Assembly (NCBI GenBank): GCA_030681195.1
Contig: JAUXXJ010000012.1
Coordinates: forward strand, 124,001 to 188,000
Direction of reading: 5' to 3'
DNA from: Rhodocyclaceae bacterium
GTDB lineage: Bacteria; Pseudomonadota; Gammaproteobacteria; Burkholderiales; Rhodocyclaceae
Length of the DNA stretch: 64,000 nucleotides
Position 1 is the first letter of the stretch. Each line of letters begins with the position of its first letter. This document shows positions 36,538 to 45,517 of this stretch, piece by piece. Under the pieces are notes generated by a model. It was not told where the DNA came from. It saw only the letters and a list, made by a program, of their open reading frames with translations, and did no database searches. Both the position numbers and the translations under genes were made by a program.

Positions 36538-39195
36538 TCAGTCAGCGGGTTTCGAGTGTAGCAGCCGCACCAACAACTTGCGCGCCTCCTCCAGCAACAG
36601 GGTGCTTGATGCCACCGCCGCCGCCACACCCCACTCCACCAGCGTCAGATCCACCGTATCGAAGATCGCCTGCGCCGGGCCCCAGTGCACGGCGACGACC
36701 TGCAGGGCGACGACGGCGAGCAGCGCCAGCCACAGTTTGCCGTTGCTGAAGAACTGGCTGTTGAAGGCGCTGCCATGTTCGGTTCGGGCATTGAAGATAT
36801 TGAAGAACTGGAACAGCACGAAGGTGGTGAAGGCGAGGGTCATCGCTTTGGTCACATCACCTGACTGCATCGCCCAGCCGTAGACGGACAGCGTGCCCAC
36901 CGCCATGGTCGCGCCGTAGAGCGCGATGCGCCACAGGCGCGGCGCGGAGAGGATGGCGGCCTCCTTGCTGCGCGGGCGTTCTTGCATGATGCCCGGCCGC
37001 GCGGGTTCGACGCCCAGCGTCATGGCGGGTGGGCCATCCATGATGATGTTCACCCAGAGAATCTGGATGGCGGTGAACGGCGTGGCGAAGCCGAGGAAGG
37101 GCGCACCGAGCACGGTGAGGATGGCACCAATGTTGGTCGAGAGTTGGAAGCGCACGAACTTGACGATGTTGTCATAGATGGTGCGCCCCTCCTCAACCGC
37201 GCGCACGATGGAGGCGAAATTGTCGTCGGTGAGCACTAGCGTGCCCGCCTCCTTGGTCACCTCGGTGCCGGTGATGCCCATCGCCACGCCGATGTCGGCG
37301 GTTTTCAGCGCTGGCGCATCGTTCACGCCGTCGCCGGTCATCGCCACGACATGGCCATGCGCCTGCAAGGCCTCGACGATGCGCATCTTGTGCTCGGGCG
37401 CGACACGCGCGAACACGGCGCTGTTTTCCACCAGCGCGGCAATCTGCGCCTGATCCAGTCCATCGAGATCGCGCCCTTCGTGCGCCTCGCCGGTAAGCCC
37501 CAACTCACGTGCGATAGCGGCGGCGGTGACGCGATGGTCGCCGGTAATCATCTTCACCTGAATGCCGGCCGCGCGGCAGGTGGCGATGGCCTCGCGCGCC
37601 TCGGCGCGCGGCGGATCAATGATGCCGACCAGCGCGTGCAGGGTGAGATCCTTGACCCAGGGCAGCAACTCACCGGCCGGATCGAAGCTGTCGGCCGGAA
37701 TCGTCCGGCTGGCCAGCGCCAGCACGCGCAGCGCCTGTTCCGCCAGCGCCTCGTTCTCGGCAACGAGGGCGGCACGGTCTGCCGCGTCGAGCGGCTGCGC
37801 CACATCATTTTGCAAGTGATGGCTGGCCAGCGCCAGCATCACGTCGGGTGCGCCCTTCACATAGAGCCGCACCTTGTCGCCATCGTGATGGAAGGTGGCC
37901 ATGAACTTGAAGGCCGAATCAAAGGGAATCTCGGCAATCCGCGGCAGATGTTCCCCCGCCGTTTCGGCATCGAGCCCGGCCTTGGCGGCCAGGGCGAGCA
38001 GGGCGCCTTCGGTCGGATCGCCGATCAGTTGCGCGTCCTTGATCCGTGCATCGACGCACAGCGCCGCCGGCAGCAGGGTATTGCGCACATCCGCAGCCCC
38101 CTCGATCTCGCCGGCGTTGCCATAGCCCTCGCCACTGACGACGTGACGCTGGCCGTTGCAGTAAAGGGCGCGTGCCGTCATCTGGTTGAGTGTCAGGGTG
38201 CCGGTTTTGTCAGAACAGATCACCGTGGTGCAGCCGAGCGTCTCGACGGCGGAGAGCTTCTTGACGATGGCGTGGCGCTTGGCCATGCGGTGCATGCCGA
38301 GCGCCAGCGTGACGGTCACCACGGCAGGCAGACCTTCGGGAATCGCCGCGACGGCGAGGGCGATGGCGGTCATCGCCGTTTGTACCAGCGGGTCACCGCG
38401 CAGCAGGCCCATGATGAACATCAGGCTGACGACGACGCTGGCAATCAACGCCAGCCGCTTGCCGAGACCGTCGAGCTGCTTCTGCAACGGCGTTTCACCC
38501 TCGGCGGTTTCCGCCAGCAGGCCGGCCAGGCGACCCATTTCGGTGGCCATGCCGGTAGCCGTCACCAGCGCTTCGAGACGGCCGCGCGTCACCACCGTGT
38601 TCATGTAGAGCATGCCGTGCCGTTCCGCCAGCACCGACTTTTCATCGACGGCCTCGGGCAGCTTGGCGACGGCGTGCGATTCGCCGGTCAGCGCCGCTTC
38701 GGCCACCTCGGCGCTATGCGCCGAGAGCACGCGTGCATCGGCGGGAATACGGTCGCCGGCTTCGAGCAGCAGAATGTCGCCCGGCACCAGATCGGCGGCC
38801 TCAATCTGCAGGACTTCTCCGTCACGCCGCACCCGCGCCGTCGGCGCCAGCATGTTTTTCAGCGCGGCGAGCGCGGCCTCGGCGCGGTGCTCCTGAAAAA
38901 AACCCAGAGCGGCATTGAGCAGCACGACGATGACGATGACAATGGAGTCCTTGACCTCGCCAATTACCCCGGCCAGTACCGCCGCGCCAAGCAGAATCAA
39001 CACCAGCAGGCTCTTGAACTGATCAAGGAACTTCAGCCAAGCGGGGCGGGGCGCCTTTTCGGCAAGGCGATTCGGACCATACTGGCTCAGGCGACTTGCT
39101 GCCGCCTGATGCTGCAACCCGCTTGCCGGCAAGGTATCCAGTTGTTCGGTCACAGCGGTGACCGACAAGGCATGCCAAGCCGGCACGGGGTTCAT
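36538..39195 (-). CDS. P-type cation ATPase, probably calcium-transporting (P2A)
   Basis: An 885-residue P2-type ATPase. The cation N-terminal domain covers residues 5-65; TGES is at 170-173; TM4 has PEGLP at 286-290; the phosphorylated Asp is D329 in SDKTGTLTLNQM; the hinge is MTGDGVNDAPALKTADIG. TM6 reads WVNIIMDGPPA, where Asn and Asp match calcium-binding positions of SERCA-type pumps. Calcium efflux is therefore favoured, though Mn or Na pumps of this class cannot be excluded. It follows the Bax-inhibitor gene by 13 bases; that family is also linked to calcium, making a joint role plausible. Confidence 0.9.
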   Translation of the reverse strand: MNPVPAWHALSVTAVTEQLDTLPASGLQHQAAASRLSQYGPNRLAEKAPRPAWLKFLDQFKSLLVLILLGAAVLAGVIGEVKDSIVIVIVVLLNAALGFFQEHRAEAALAALKNMLAPTARVRRDGEVLQIEAADLVPGDILLLEAGDRIPADARVLSAHSAEVAEAALTGESHAVAKLPEAVDEKSVLAERHGMLYMNTVVTRGRLEALVTATGMATEMGRLAGLLAETAEGETPLQKQLDGLGKRLALIASVVVSLMFIMGLLRGDPLVQTAMTAIALAVAAIPEGLPAVVTVTLALGMHRMAKRHAIVKKLSAVETLGCTTVICSDKTGTLTLNQMTARALYCNGQRHVVSGEGYGNAGEIEGAADVRNTLLPAALCVDARIKDAQLIGDPTEGALLALAAKAGLDAETAGEHLPRIAEIPFDSAFKFMATFHHDGDKVRLYVKGAPDVMLALASHHLQNDVAQPLDAADRAALVAENEALAEQALRVLALASRTIPADSFDPAGELLPWVKDLTLHALVGIIDPPRAEAREAIATCRAAGIQVKMITGDHRVTAAAIARELGLTGEAHEGRDLDGLDQAQIAALVENSAVFARVAPEHKMRIVEALQAHGHVVAMTGDGVNDAPALKTADIGVAMGITGTEVTKEAGTLVLTDDNFASIVRAVEEGRTIYDNIVKFVRFQLSTNIGAILTVLGAPFLGFATPFTAIQILWVNIIMDGPPAMTLGVEPARPGIMQERPRSKEAAILSAPRLWRIALYGATMAVGTLSVYGWAMQSGDVTKAMTLAFTTFVLFQFFNIFNARTEHGSAFNSQFFSNGKLWLALLAVVALQVVAVHWGPAQAIFDTVDLTLVEWGVAAAVASSTLLLEEARKLLVRLLHSKPAD

Positions 39196-39208
39196 CTCAT
39201 CGGCTCAC

Positions 39209-39889
39209 TCAGTCACTGCTGTTGGCGAAGCCGAGCAGGTGTAACAGGCTGGTGAAGAGATTGAAGATGGACACGAACAGCGTCACCGTGGCCATTACGT
39301 AGTTGGTCTCGCCACCGTGGATGATGTTGCTGGTTTCATACAGGATCAGGCCGGACATCAGCAGCACGAAGGCGGCCGACACGGTCAGCGACAGCGCGGG
39401 AATCTCGAAGAAGATCGCCGCCAGACCGGCCAGGAAGGCCACCAGGATGCCGACCATCAGGAAGCCGCCCATGAAGCTGAAATCCTTCTTGGTCGTCAGC
39501 GCATAGCCGGACAGGCCGAGGAAGATCGCCGCCGTGCCGCCCATCGCCATCATCACCGTCTGGCCGCCGTTGGGCAGGCCGAGGTAGTGGCTGATGATCG
39601 GGCCGAGCGTGTAGCCCATGAAGCCGGTCAGCGCAAACACCAGCGCCACGCCGGCACCGCTGTTCTGGAACTTGGTGATGGCGAACAACAGGCCGAAATA
39701 GCCGACCAGCGTGATGATGATGCCCGGATGCGGCAGACGCAACGCCACCGAAGCGGCAGCCGTCACGGCAGCAAACAGCAGCGTCACGGAGAGCAGCATG
39801 TAGGTATTGCGGATCACCCGGTTGCTGGCAAGGGCCGATCCAGCGGCGCCGTGCGGGAAGGCAATGGCTTGGTTTCTCGGTTGGTTCAT
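39209..39889 (-). CDS. Bax inhibitor-1/YccA family membrane protein
   Basis: A 226-residue protein with seven hydrophobic spans and the family signature ALTGFMGYTLGPIISHYLG, ending FVSIFNLFTSLLHLLGFANS. Some BI-1 members leak calcium, and YccA inhibits the FtsH protease. AAGGAG lies seven bases before the ATG. It is the first gene of a three-gene leftward unit with the P-type ATPase and the FAH-family gene. Confidence 0.93.
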   Translation of the reverse strand: MNQPRNQAIAFPHGAAGSALASNRVIRNTYMLLSVTLLFAAVTAAASVALRLPHPGIIITLVGYFGLLFAITKFQNSGAGVALVFALTGFMGYTLGPIISHYLGLPNGGQTVMMAMGGTAAIFLGLSGYALTTKKDFSFMGGFLMVGILVAFLAGLAAIFFEIPALSLTVSAAFVLLMSGLILYETSNIIHGGETNYVMATVTLFVSIFNLFTSLLHLLGFANSSD

Positions 39890-40168
39890 GTCTATCTCCT
39901 TGAGTCCTTATGTTGAAGCATGACTGTCGTACGCAGGATTTTCGATGCCTTTAAAGCATAAGGGCGGTTGCCCGTCAAATAAAGTCGAATCTTACTGAAT
40001 TACAGATCGACTAAATCGATGTATAAAAAGTCGGCACTGGCGGGACGGCAAAGTGGTGCCCCATCGCAGGGCAAATCTCGCCGTCATGCGCGGTTTTTGC
40101 CGGCCGTTCAGCACTCTGTTTTCATGTTATTTCCGCCAACACTTTGTTTTGCGGTAGAAACCATGAAC
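39890..40168. other. Intergenic region between divergent units
   Basis: No protein-coding gene is supported here. It contains the ribosome site of the BI-1 gene, a small palindrome ATCGACTAAATCGAT near 40005-40020, one dispersed repeat copy and no recognisable RNA gene. Confidence 0.6.
40025..40049 (+). repeat. Dispersed repeat, intergenic copy
   Basis: One mismatch to the consensus; not next to a stop codon. Confidence 0.85.
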
Positions 40169-40184
40169 TGGCTCGGGTTTTGCA
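40169..40184 (+). promoter_or_regulatory. Sigma-54 -24/-12 promoter
   Basis: TGGCTC, five bases, TTGCA with exact doublet spacing. Expected start near 40195, 52 bases before the small gene at 40247. Confidence 0.6.
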
Positions 40185-40246
40185 TTTAGTTCGGCGTGCA
40201 AATGCACGCAACATCGAATGCAATAGAGGACTTCAAGGAGACTGTC

Positions 40247-40405
40247 ATGATCGTACGTCGTCGCACCTGGTTTTATCGCCTGGCCGGTCAGAAGTTTGCG
40301 CAGGTCATTACCTTCACCATGCCCGTGACGGCCGCCAAGGTTCGTGATGCGCTGAGCCGCAGCGTCGGTGCGCCGCTCGAACTCTGGGGTCGCTCGGCGC
40401 ACTAA
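40247..40405 (+). CDS. 52-residue hypothetical protein, sigma-54 promoter upstream
   Basis: A small basic protein starting MIVRRRTWFYRLAGQKFAQV and ending GAPLELWGRSAH. AAGGAG sits six bases before the ATG, which supports translation. No signal or span is obvious; TAAKVRDALSRSVGAPLELW could be a short helix-strand unit. I do not recognise it. The frame continues upstream to an ATG at 40196, but the ribosome site favours 40247. The antisense frame across it has no ribosome site and is rejected. Confidence 0.6.
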   Translation: MIVRRRTWFYRLAGQKFAQVITFTMPVTAAKVRDALSRSVGAPLELWGRSAH

Positions 40406-40470
40406 ATAACGCAAACTGCTCAATCTTCACTCCCGGCTTGTCGTTACAGGAGACAAGCAAGGAGATGATC

Positions 40471-40779
40471 ATGAGTGCCGCACTTCGACTGGTTGCCAGC
40501 AATCCCCATCCGACAGGCCGTCGCCGCGTCGATGCCGCCACCCTGCATCGTCTTGCCGACCAGCTGACGGCGCAGGTTCAGGCCGGCAACGACCGGCTGG
40601 CCCATGCCCAGGTCGTCAACGAACAACTCAATCCCCTCGGTGTGGCAGCGGTGGCCACCTGGATGTCGCGCGCCGGCCTGAGCGAGTCGCAGATTCTCGC
40701 CGTGATGGTTGGCCATACGCTATGCACCGCGAGTACGACGGACGAAATACCCCAACACTTTCATATATCTTTAGCATAA
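40471..40779 (+). CDS. Hypothetical protein
   Basis: A 102-residue protein starting MSAALRLVASNPHPTGRRRV; AAGGAG lies six bases before this ATG, better than for the ATG at 40465. Mostly helical: DAATLHRLADQLTAQVQAGN, then QLNPLGVAAVATWMSRAGL and SESQILAVMVGHTLCTAS. Family unknown. It is 65 bases after the 52-residue gene and probably in the same sigma-54 transcript. Confidence 0.65.
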   Translation: MSAALRLVASNPHPTGRRRVDAATLHRLADQLTAQVQAGNDRLAHAQVVNEQLNPLGVAAVATWMSRAGLSESQILAVMVGHTLCTASTTDEIPQHFHISLA

Positions 40780-40814
40780 GATGCCGCCTCGATTTCCATC
40801 CATAGGCGGCAAGC

Positions 40815-41648
40815 TTGAAAACACTGATCATTCTGTTGGGTTGCATGTTGCTGGCCGGCGCGGCCAGCGCGAAAGACACGCTGATCTGGATGCGACTCGA
40901 CTTCCCGCCCTCCTTCGTCGCCAATGGCCCGGATCAGGGCATGGGCTATTCGGATGTGGCGATGCAAATTGCCATCCGGTCGCTGCCGGAGTACACCCAC
41001 GAGACAGCTTTCGTGAATCCACCCAAAGCCATTCAGAATCTGAGAACCCAGAACAATTTTTGCGGTTCCGGCCTGAACCGGAACGCCGAGCGCGAGACCT
41101 TCATGGAATTTTCCATACCGTTCATCAAGCGTCTGCCAAACCAGCTCGTCATCCTGAAAGAAACCCTGCCGCGTCTGCGGCCCTATATCGAAGCCAATGG
41201 GCGCGTCGATTTCGCCCGCCTGATCAATGACGACTCTTTGAAAATGGGCTTTCACAAGGAGCGCTCCTATGGCGCGAGCATCGACCCGCATATCACCGAA
41301 AAACCACGGGCACATCTGATCCACCGTCCCGCCAACGATCTGACGCTGGGTTTCTTGCACATGCTCAAGGCGCAAGAGATCGACTACATCATCGAATCGC
41401 CCGACAGCCTGCGCTATTTCCAGCGGCGGGGCAATTACCAGGGCGCCTTCTGGTCGTTGCCCATCAAGGATGCAGAAGGCCTGCTGCCGGTGTATTTCGC
41501 CTGCCCCAAATCCGCCCTGGGCAAGCAGATCATCCGTAAAATCGACACCATCATCCAGGCGCACCAGAGCGAATTTGAATCAGCCTATCGCTACTGGGTT
41601 TCCGATGAGTCCCGTACGCTGCCGCAGGTGGAAAAACACCAGCCATGA
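40815..41648 (+). CDS. Periplasmic solute-binding-like protein (conserved hypothetical)
   Basis: A 277-residue protein with signal peptide (MKTLIILLGCMLLAGAASA). It has the look of a type 2 periplasmic binding fold: TLIWMRLDFPPSFVANGPDQ, NFCGSGLNRNAERETFMEFS, IDYIIESPDSLRYFQRRG and a final QIIRKIDTIIQAHQSEFESA. No ABC transporter genes are near, so it may act as a sensor or orphan binder. Translation seems to start at TTG (40815) behind AGGCGG; no ATG fits the signal peptide. A hairpin (40782-40811) covers that ribosome site. Confidence 0.78.
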   Translation: MKTLIILLGCMLLAGAASAKDTLIWMRLDFPPSFVANGPDQGMGYSDVAMQIAIRSLPEYTHETAFVNPPKAIQNLRTQNNFCGSGLNRNAERETFMEFSIPFIKRLPNQLVILKETLPRLRPYIEANGRVDFARLINDDSLKMGFHKERSYGASIDPHITEKPRAHLIHRPANDLTLGFLHMLKAQEIDYIIESPDSLRYFQRRGNYQGAFWSLPIKDAEGLLPVYFACPKSALGKQIIRKIDTIIQAHQSEFESAYRYWVSDESRTLPQVEKHQP

Positions 41649-41944
41649 AAATTCATCTCCTGCCCATGGGCGCCCGTTTCGAATATGAGGGCAGCGAATA
41701 CGTCAAGACCGGCCCGCAACTCGCTTCCGGTAAAAGTGGCCAGCGCCTGATCCCGAAATACGCCGTGCTGCGGGTGCTCGATGGCACCAGCGTGCCCGCT
41801 GAAAAGAAAGCGGATGCGATCCCGCGTGCCGCCGTGCTTGCCGCCTTCGAGACGTTCTACGCAAGGTGCGCCGCGCTGATGCCCGCAGAACAGCAAGTAG
41901 CGGTAGCTACCGCCCGGGATGCCTTCCTGCAGTCACTGGAATAA
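41645..41944 (+). CDS. Hypothetical protein
   Basis: A 99-residue protein, ATGA-coupled to the binding-like protein. MKIHLLPMGARFEYEGSEYV and TGPQLASGKSGQRLIPKYA suggest a small beta domain followed by a helix (AAVLAAFETFYARCAALMPA). There is no signal peptide. I do not recognise it. Confidence 0.7.
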   Translation: MKIHLLPMGARFEYEGSEYVKTGPQLASGKSGQRLIPKYAVLRVLDGTSVPAEKKADAIPRAAVLAAFETFYARCAALMPAEQQVAVATARDAFLQSLE

Positions 41945-41968
41945 AGTCGTTGTAATCAGGGGGAAGCC

Positions 41969-42589
41969 ATGCCGCAAAAAGACCACTGGGAGCAGGTCTA
42001 TACGACGAAGCCGACCACAGGCGTCAGCTGGTTTCAGGAACATGCCGAGCAGTCCCTGCGGCTGATTCAGGACACTGGGGTGGCCCTGTCGGCCGCCATC
42101 ATTGATGTCGGCGGCGGCGCCTCAACACTGGTCGATGATCTGCTGGCCGGCGGCTATCGTGCGCTCAGCGTGCTCGACATTTCAGCCGCGGCACTGAAGT
42201 CTGCGCAAGCGCGTCTCGGCGTCGCAGCCGATCAGGTGCGCTGGCTGGTCGGCGACATCACCACCCTTGATTTGCCGACTCAGGGATTCGATGTCTGGCA
42301 TGACCGAGCGGTGTTTCATTTCCTCACCTCGCCCGAACAGCGCGCCGCCTATGTGCATCAGGTGCTGCACGCTGTCAAACCCGGCGGGCATGTGATCGTC
42401 TCCACCTTCGCCGAGGATGGCCCGCTGCAATGCAGCGGTCTGCCGGTGATGCGTTACAGCGCGGATGGTCTGCATGCCGAATTCGGTGCCCCGTTCGAAC
42501 TGATCCGCCACGAGCAGGAAGAACATCGCACGCCGACCGGGGGTATCCAGAAGTTCGTTTATTGCTACTGCCGCATGCACCACAGCTGA
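41969..42589 (+). CDS. Class I SAM-dependent methyltransferase
   Basis: A 206-residue methyltransferase. The SAM motif is AAIIDVGGGASTLVDDLL, motif II is RALSVLDISAAAL, and FDVWHDRAVFHFL is typical of thiopurine/tellurite-type small methyltransferases. The opening DHWEQVYTTKPTTGVSWFQE is common in such enzymes. The substrate is unknown. Confidence 0.87.
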   Translation: MPQKDHWEQVYTTKPTTGVSWFQEHAEQSLRLIQDTGVALSAAIIDVGGGASTLVDDLLAGGYRALSVLDISAAALKSAQARLGVAADQVRWLVGDITTLDLPTQGFDVWHDRAVFHFLTSPEQRAAYVHQVLHAVKPGGHVIVSTFAEDGPLQCSGLPVMRYSADGLHAEFGAPFELIRHEQEEHRTPTGGIQKFVYCYCRMHHS

Positions 42590-42594
42590 CAGCG

Positions 42595-42618
42595 ACATGT
42601 CGGCGCTGGCGGGACGGC
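42595..42618 (+). repeat. Dispersed repeat after the methyltransferase gene
   Basis: Starts six bases after the stop codon and ends three bases before the 3' end of ycgR. Confidence 0.85.
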
Positions 42619-42620
42619 GC

Positions 42621-43373
42621 TCAATGTCCCTTCAGGGTAGAAATTCTGAGCCGTTCCAACTTGAACACGAAGCGCTGGATGATGGGTTCGTCCTGCTGGC
42701 GCATGTCGATGAACTCCAGTCCAGCACGCTGGCTGACATGGCCATTCTTGAGCGTGACCTCCCAAATGTTTTGCACGGAAAGTGTCAGCTCATTGATGCG
42801 CAGTTCCTCATGCACCAGAGAGCAATGCTCGAAGCGGGCGTTTTTCACCATGGCAGGATCGGCTGCATCGGGCAGGATCACGCCGATGCCCTCGACACAG
42901 ATATCGACGAGCGGCAGTGCCAGTTCCCGGTCAGGTGCAACCGGAATGTGACACATCACGGGATTGGTAATCGGTGTGTTCACCCGGAAGGCGGTACGCC
43001 GCTGGATGCGCTGGAGCGTTTCCGGTAGCGGGACACGAAAGGCGCGACCGCCTTCGAAACCCCCATCTTCGATGGACAGCGTCGACCACTGGATCTTGGC
43101 GCCATCTACCTGGGCGACAAAGACGATGCGCGAACTACGGAGAAATTCCCGGTTGCGCTCCTCGTTGGCGTTAATGTCGAGATAGACCACATCCTCGTCG
43201 GAATCAACACTGAGCACTGCCGTGAGCAGCACATCCTTGCCGCTGTTGAAAATGCCACTCAACGTGACATTGCCATGCGACAAGCCACGGAGGAGATGGA
43301 TGATCGATTCGCGACTCGAGACCGTGAAGTCCTCGTTATCGTCGGAAAGGTAGCGGTTTCTGGCGGTTTTCAT
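42621..43373 (-). CDS. ycgR: YcgR-type flagellar brake protein with PilZ domain
   Basis: A 250-residue protein with an N-terminal YcgR domain (SRESIIHLLRGLSHGNVTLS, LDINANEERNREFLRSSR) and a C-terminal PilZ domain. The c-di-GMP contact motif RxxxR is QRRTAFRV; the following DxSxxG reads DICVEGIG, with Cys for Ser. In enterobacteria YcgR slows the flagellar motor when c-di-GMP rises. The GGDEF protein at 19.3 kb could supply the signal. No flagellar operon is in the window. Confidence 0.87.
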   Translation of the reverse strand: MKTARNRYLSDDNEDFTVSSRESIIHLLRGLSHGNVTLSGIFNSGKDVLLTAVLSVDSDEDVVYLDINANEERNREFLRSSRIVFVAQVDGAKIQWSTLSIEDGGFEGGRAFRVPLPETLQRIQRRTAFRVNTPITNPVMCHIPVAPDRELALPLVDICVEGIGVILPDAADPAMVKNARFEHCSLVHEELRINELTLSVQNIWEVTLKNGHVSQRAGLEFIDMRQQDEPIIQRFVFKLERLRISTLKGH

Positions 43374-43391
43374 CAGGGGCGAAGACTACCC

Positions 43392-43416
43392 GAAATATCG
43401 GCGCTGGCGGGACGGC
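43392..43416 (+). repeat. Dispersed repeat between ycgR and lemA
   Basis: Intergenic copy in the divergent region; one mismatch to the consensus. TATCAT ten bases after it might be a -10 for lemA. Confidence 0.85.
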
Positions 43417-43464
43417 ATGACACGGGTATCATTTCGTTTCAGTCCAGTCTGTTTAGGAGGTCGT

Positions 43465-44064
43465 ATGCGTCAGCTCATGCTCTGGTTTTCCCTCTTGGCC
43501 CTCACCCTGTTGTCCGGTTGCGGCTACAACACCTTCCAGTCCCAGGACGAACAGATCAAGGCGAGCTGGGCCGAAGTGCTCAACCAGTACCAGCGCCGCG
43601 CCGACCTGATTCCCAACCTCGTCAGTACGGTGAAGGGTTACGCCGCGCATGAGAAGGATGTGCTGACCCAGGTCACCGAGGCACGCGCGCAAGTCGGTTC
43701 GATCCAGGCGACGCCCGAATTGCTCAACGATCCAGTCGCCTTCGCCAAGTTCCAGCAGGCCCAGGCACAGATGGGCTCGGCCCTCTCACGCCTGCTGGTT
43801 GTCGCCGAGAACTATCCGCAGCTTAAGGCCGACCAGTCGTTCCGCGACCTGCAGGCCCAACTCGAAGGCACCGAAAACCGCATCACCGTGGCGCGCAATC
43901 GCTTCATCAAGGCCGTGCAGGAATACAACGTCACAGTGCGCTCCTTCCCCTCGAACCTGACGGCGATGGTGTTCGGCTACCAAACCAAGCCGAGCTTCGA
44001 AGTGCAGGACGAAAAAGCCATCAGCGCCCCGCCCAAGGTCGACTTCAACGCACCGGCCAAGTAA
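43465..44064 (+). CDS. lemA: LemA family lipoprotein
   Basis: A 199-residue LemA protein with a lipobox (LTLLSGCGYN) and the long helical domain: SWAEVLNQYQRRADLIPNLV, AHEKDVLTQVTEARAQVGSI, FRDLQAQLEGTENRITVARN and YNVTVRSFPSNLTAMVFGY. GGAGG precedes the ATG at 43465. The family commonly neighbours TPM-domain proteins, as here; function is not settled. Confidence 0.93.
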   Translation: MRQLMLWFSLLALTLLSGCGYNTFQSQDEQIKASWAEVLNQYQRRADLIPNLVSTVKGYAAHEKDVLTQVTEARAQVGSIQATPELLNDPVAFAKFQQAQAQMGSALSRLLVVAENYPQLKADQSFRDLQAQLEGTENRITVARNRFIKAVQEYNVTVRSFPSNLTAMVFGYQTKPSFEVQDEKAISAPPKVDFNAPAK

Positions 44065-44067
44065 GTG

Positions 44068-44919
44068 ATGGCCCTGCCGCGTCTGGCGTGGCTGTTTCTC
44101 TGTCTCGCGCTCTGGCTCATCGTTTCGATGAGCGGGGCGCGGGCGGACGTCGCCGTACCGCCGCTCACAGCGCGCGTCACCGATCTCACCGCCACGCTTT
44201 CCGCCAGCGACAAGACCGCGCTCGAAGCCGATCTGCAGGCACTTGAAGCGCGTAGCGGTGCACAAGTCGCCGTGCTGCTGGTGCCGACCACGCAGCCGGA
44301 AAGCATCGAGCAGTATTCGATCCGCGTCGTCGAGGCCTGGCAGCTCGGCCGCAAGGGAGAAGACGACGGCGTCCTGCTGCTGGTGGCGAAGGACGACCGC
44401 AAGCTGCGCATCGAGGTCGGCTACGGACTCGAAGGCCGGATTCCCGATGTCGTGGCCTTCCGCATCATCGATCAGGAGATCACGCCGCGCTTCAAGCAGG
44501 GCGATTTCGCCGGCGGCATCCGGGCCGGCACGGCGCGCATCGCCGCATTGATCGAAGGGCAGGAAAGCCCGGATGCCAGCGTGCCGGACTCAGCCCCGTC
44601 CGGCCCGGACCCGTTCGAGGACATTCCCGCCTGGCTGCTGCTCGTCATCGTCGGCATCGGCAGCATACTGCGCTGGGTGATCGGCCCCCTGCTCGGCGGC
44701 TTGGTCATGGGCGGCCTCGTGGGTGGCACCATCTGGTTTCTCACCGGCGCTCTGCCGGCGGCGCTCTTCGCCGCCCTCTTCGCCTTTGTCTTCTTCCTCG
44801 TCGGACTGGGCAACTGGATTTCCCTCGCCGGCAGCGGTAAGGGCGGTGGCAGTAGCGGGGGCGGATTTTCTGGCGGCGGCGGTGGTTTCGGTGGCGGTGG
44901 CGCCTCAGGGAGTTGGTGA
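44068..44919 (+). CDS. TPM domain membrane protein (YgcG type)
   Basis: A 283-residue protein with signal peptide, periplasmic TPM domain (VPPLTARVTDLTATLSASDK, RSGAQVAVLLVPTTQPESIE, LRIEVGYGLEGRIPDVVAFR), two hydrophobic spans (LLGGLVMGGLVGGTIWFL, LFAALFAFVFFLVGLGNWI) and a Gly/Ser tail ending GGGGASGSW. Such tails are normal in the family. It follows lemA by three bases; a GTG at 44065 is an alternative start. Confidence 0.9.
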   Translation: MALPRLAWLFLCLALWLIVSMSGARADVAVPPLTARVTDLTATLSASDKTALEADLQALEARSGAQVAVLLVPTTQPESIEQYSIRVVEAWQLGRKGEDDGVLLLVAKDDRKLRIEVGYGLEGRIPDVVAFRIIDQEITPRFKQGDFAGGIRAGTARIAALIEGQESPDASVPDSAPSGPDPFEDIPAWLLLVIVGIGSILRWVIGPLLGGLVMGGLVGGTIWFLTGALPAALFAALFAFVFFLVGLGNWISLAGSGKGGGSSGGGFSGGGGGFGGGGASGSW

Positions 44920-45416
44920 TGAATCTGAAACGCATGTTCCGACATCTGTCCTATCCGCCATGGCGCACGCGTCGGGCCTTCCCGCCGGCCACCCGACGCG
45001 CCATCGAGACCGCCGTCGCCGCCTCGGAAAGCAGCCACCGTGGCGAACTGCGCTTCGTCGTCGAGGGCGGCCTTGACCTGCCGCTGCTGTTGCGTGGCGT
45101 CGATGCCCACACCCGGGCCATCGACCTGTTCGCGCAACTGCACGTGTGGGACACCGAGGAAAACAGCGGCGTGTTGATCTACGTGCAGCTGGCCGACCGA
45201 CGCGTCGAGATCGTCGCCGATCGCGGCATCAATGTCCGCGTCGGCAGCACCGGCTGGCAGGCCATCTGCCGCGACATGGAGCAGGCTTTTGCTGCCGGAC
45301 AGTTCGAAGCTGGCGCGCTTAGCGGCCTTGCCGCCATCGGCCGCCTGCTCGCGGCGCATTTCCCTGCTGGCATAGACAACCCCGACGAGCTTACAAACGC
45401 GCCGACGCTGCTGTAG
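44919..45416 (+). CDS. Second TPM domain protein, soluble
   Basis: A 165-residue protein overlapping the previous stop by one base (TGATG). It has a TPM-like core (RRAIETAVAASESSHRGELR, AQLHVWDTEENSGVLIYVQL, ADRRVEIVADRGINVRVG) and no signal or span, so it probably works on the cytosolic side of the same complex. The lemA-TPM-TPM trio recurs in proteobacteria. A dispersed repeat follows immediately. Confidence 0.87.
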   Translation: MNLKRMFRHLSYPPWRTRRAFPPATRRAIETAVAASESSHRGELRFVVEGGLDLPLLLRGVDAHTRAIDLFAQLHVWDTEENSGVLIYVQLADRRVEIVADRGINVRVGSTGWQAICRDMEQAFAAGQFEAGALSGLAAIGRLLAAHFPAGIDNPDELTNAPTLL

Positions 45417-45417
45417 A

Positions 45418-45442
45418 GAAATGTCGGCGCTGGCGGGACGGC
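45418..45442 (+). repeat. Dispersed repeat straight after the TPM gene stop
   Basis: Begins two bases after the TAG stop; perfect core. Confidence 0.9.
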
Positions 45443-45517
45443 ATGTTGAGTGAAATCGTGCGCAGCGCGCACAAAGTCTCCCCTCCTGGGAAGGAGGGGC
45501 TGGGGGAGGTCGGGAAA

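Noticed and set aside
37351..39255. Rightward frame of 634 codons across the P-type ATPase
   Set aside because: Entirely antisense to a complete, motif-rich ATPase; typical of GC-rich shadow frames.
40127..40423. Leftward frame of 98 codons over the 52-residue gene
   Set aside because: It lacks a ribosome site, while the rightward gene has AAGGAG and a sigma-54 promoter.
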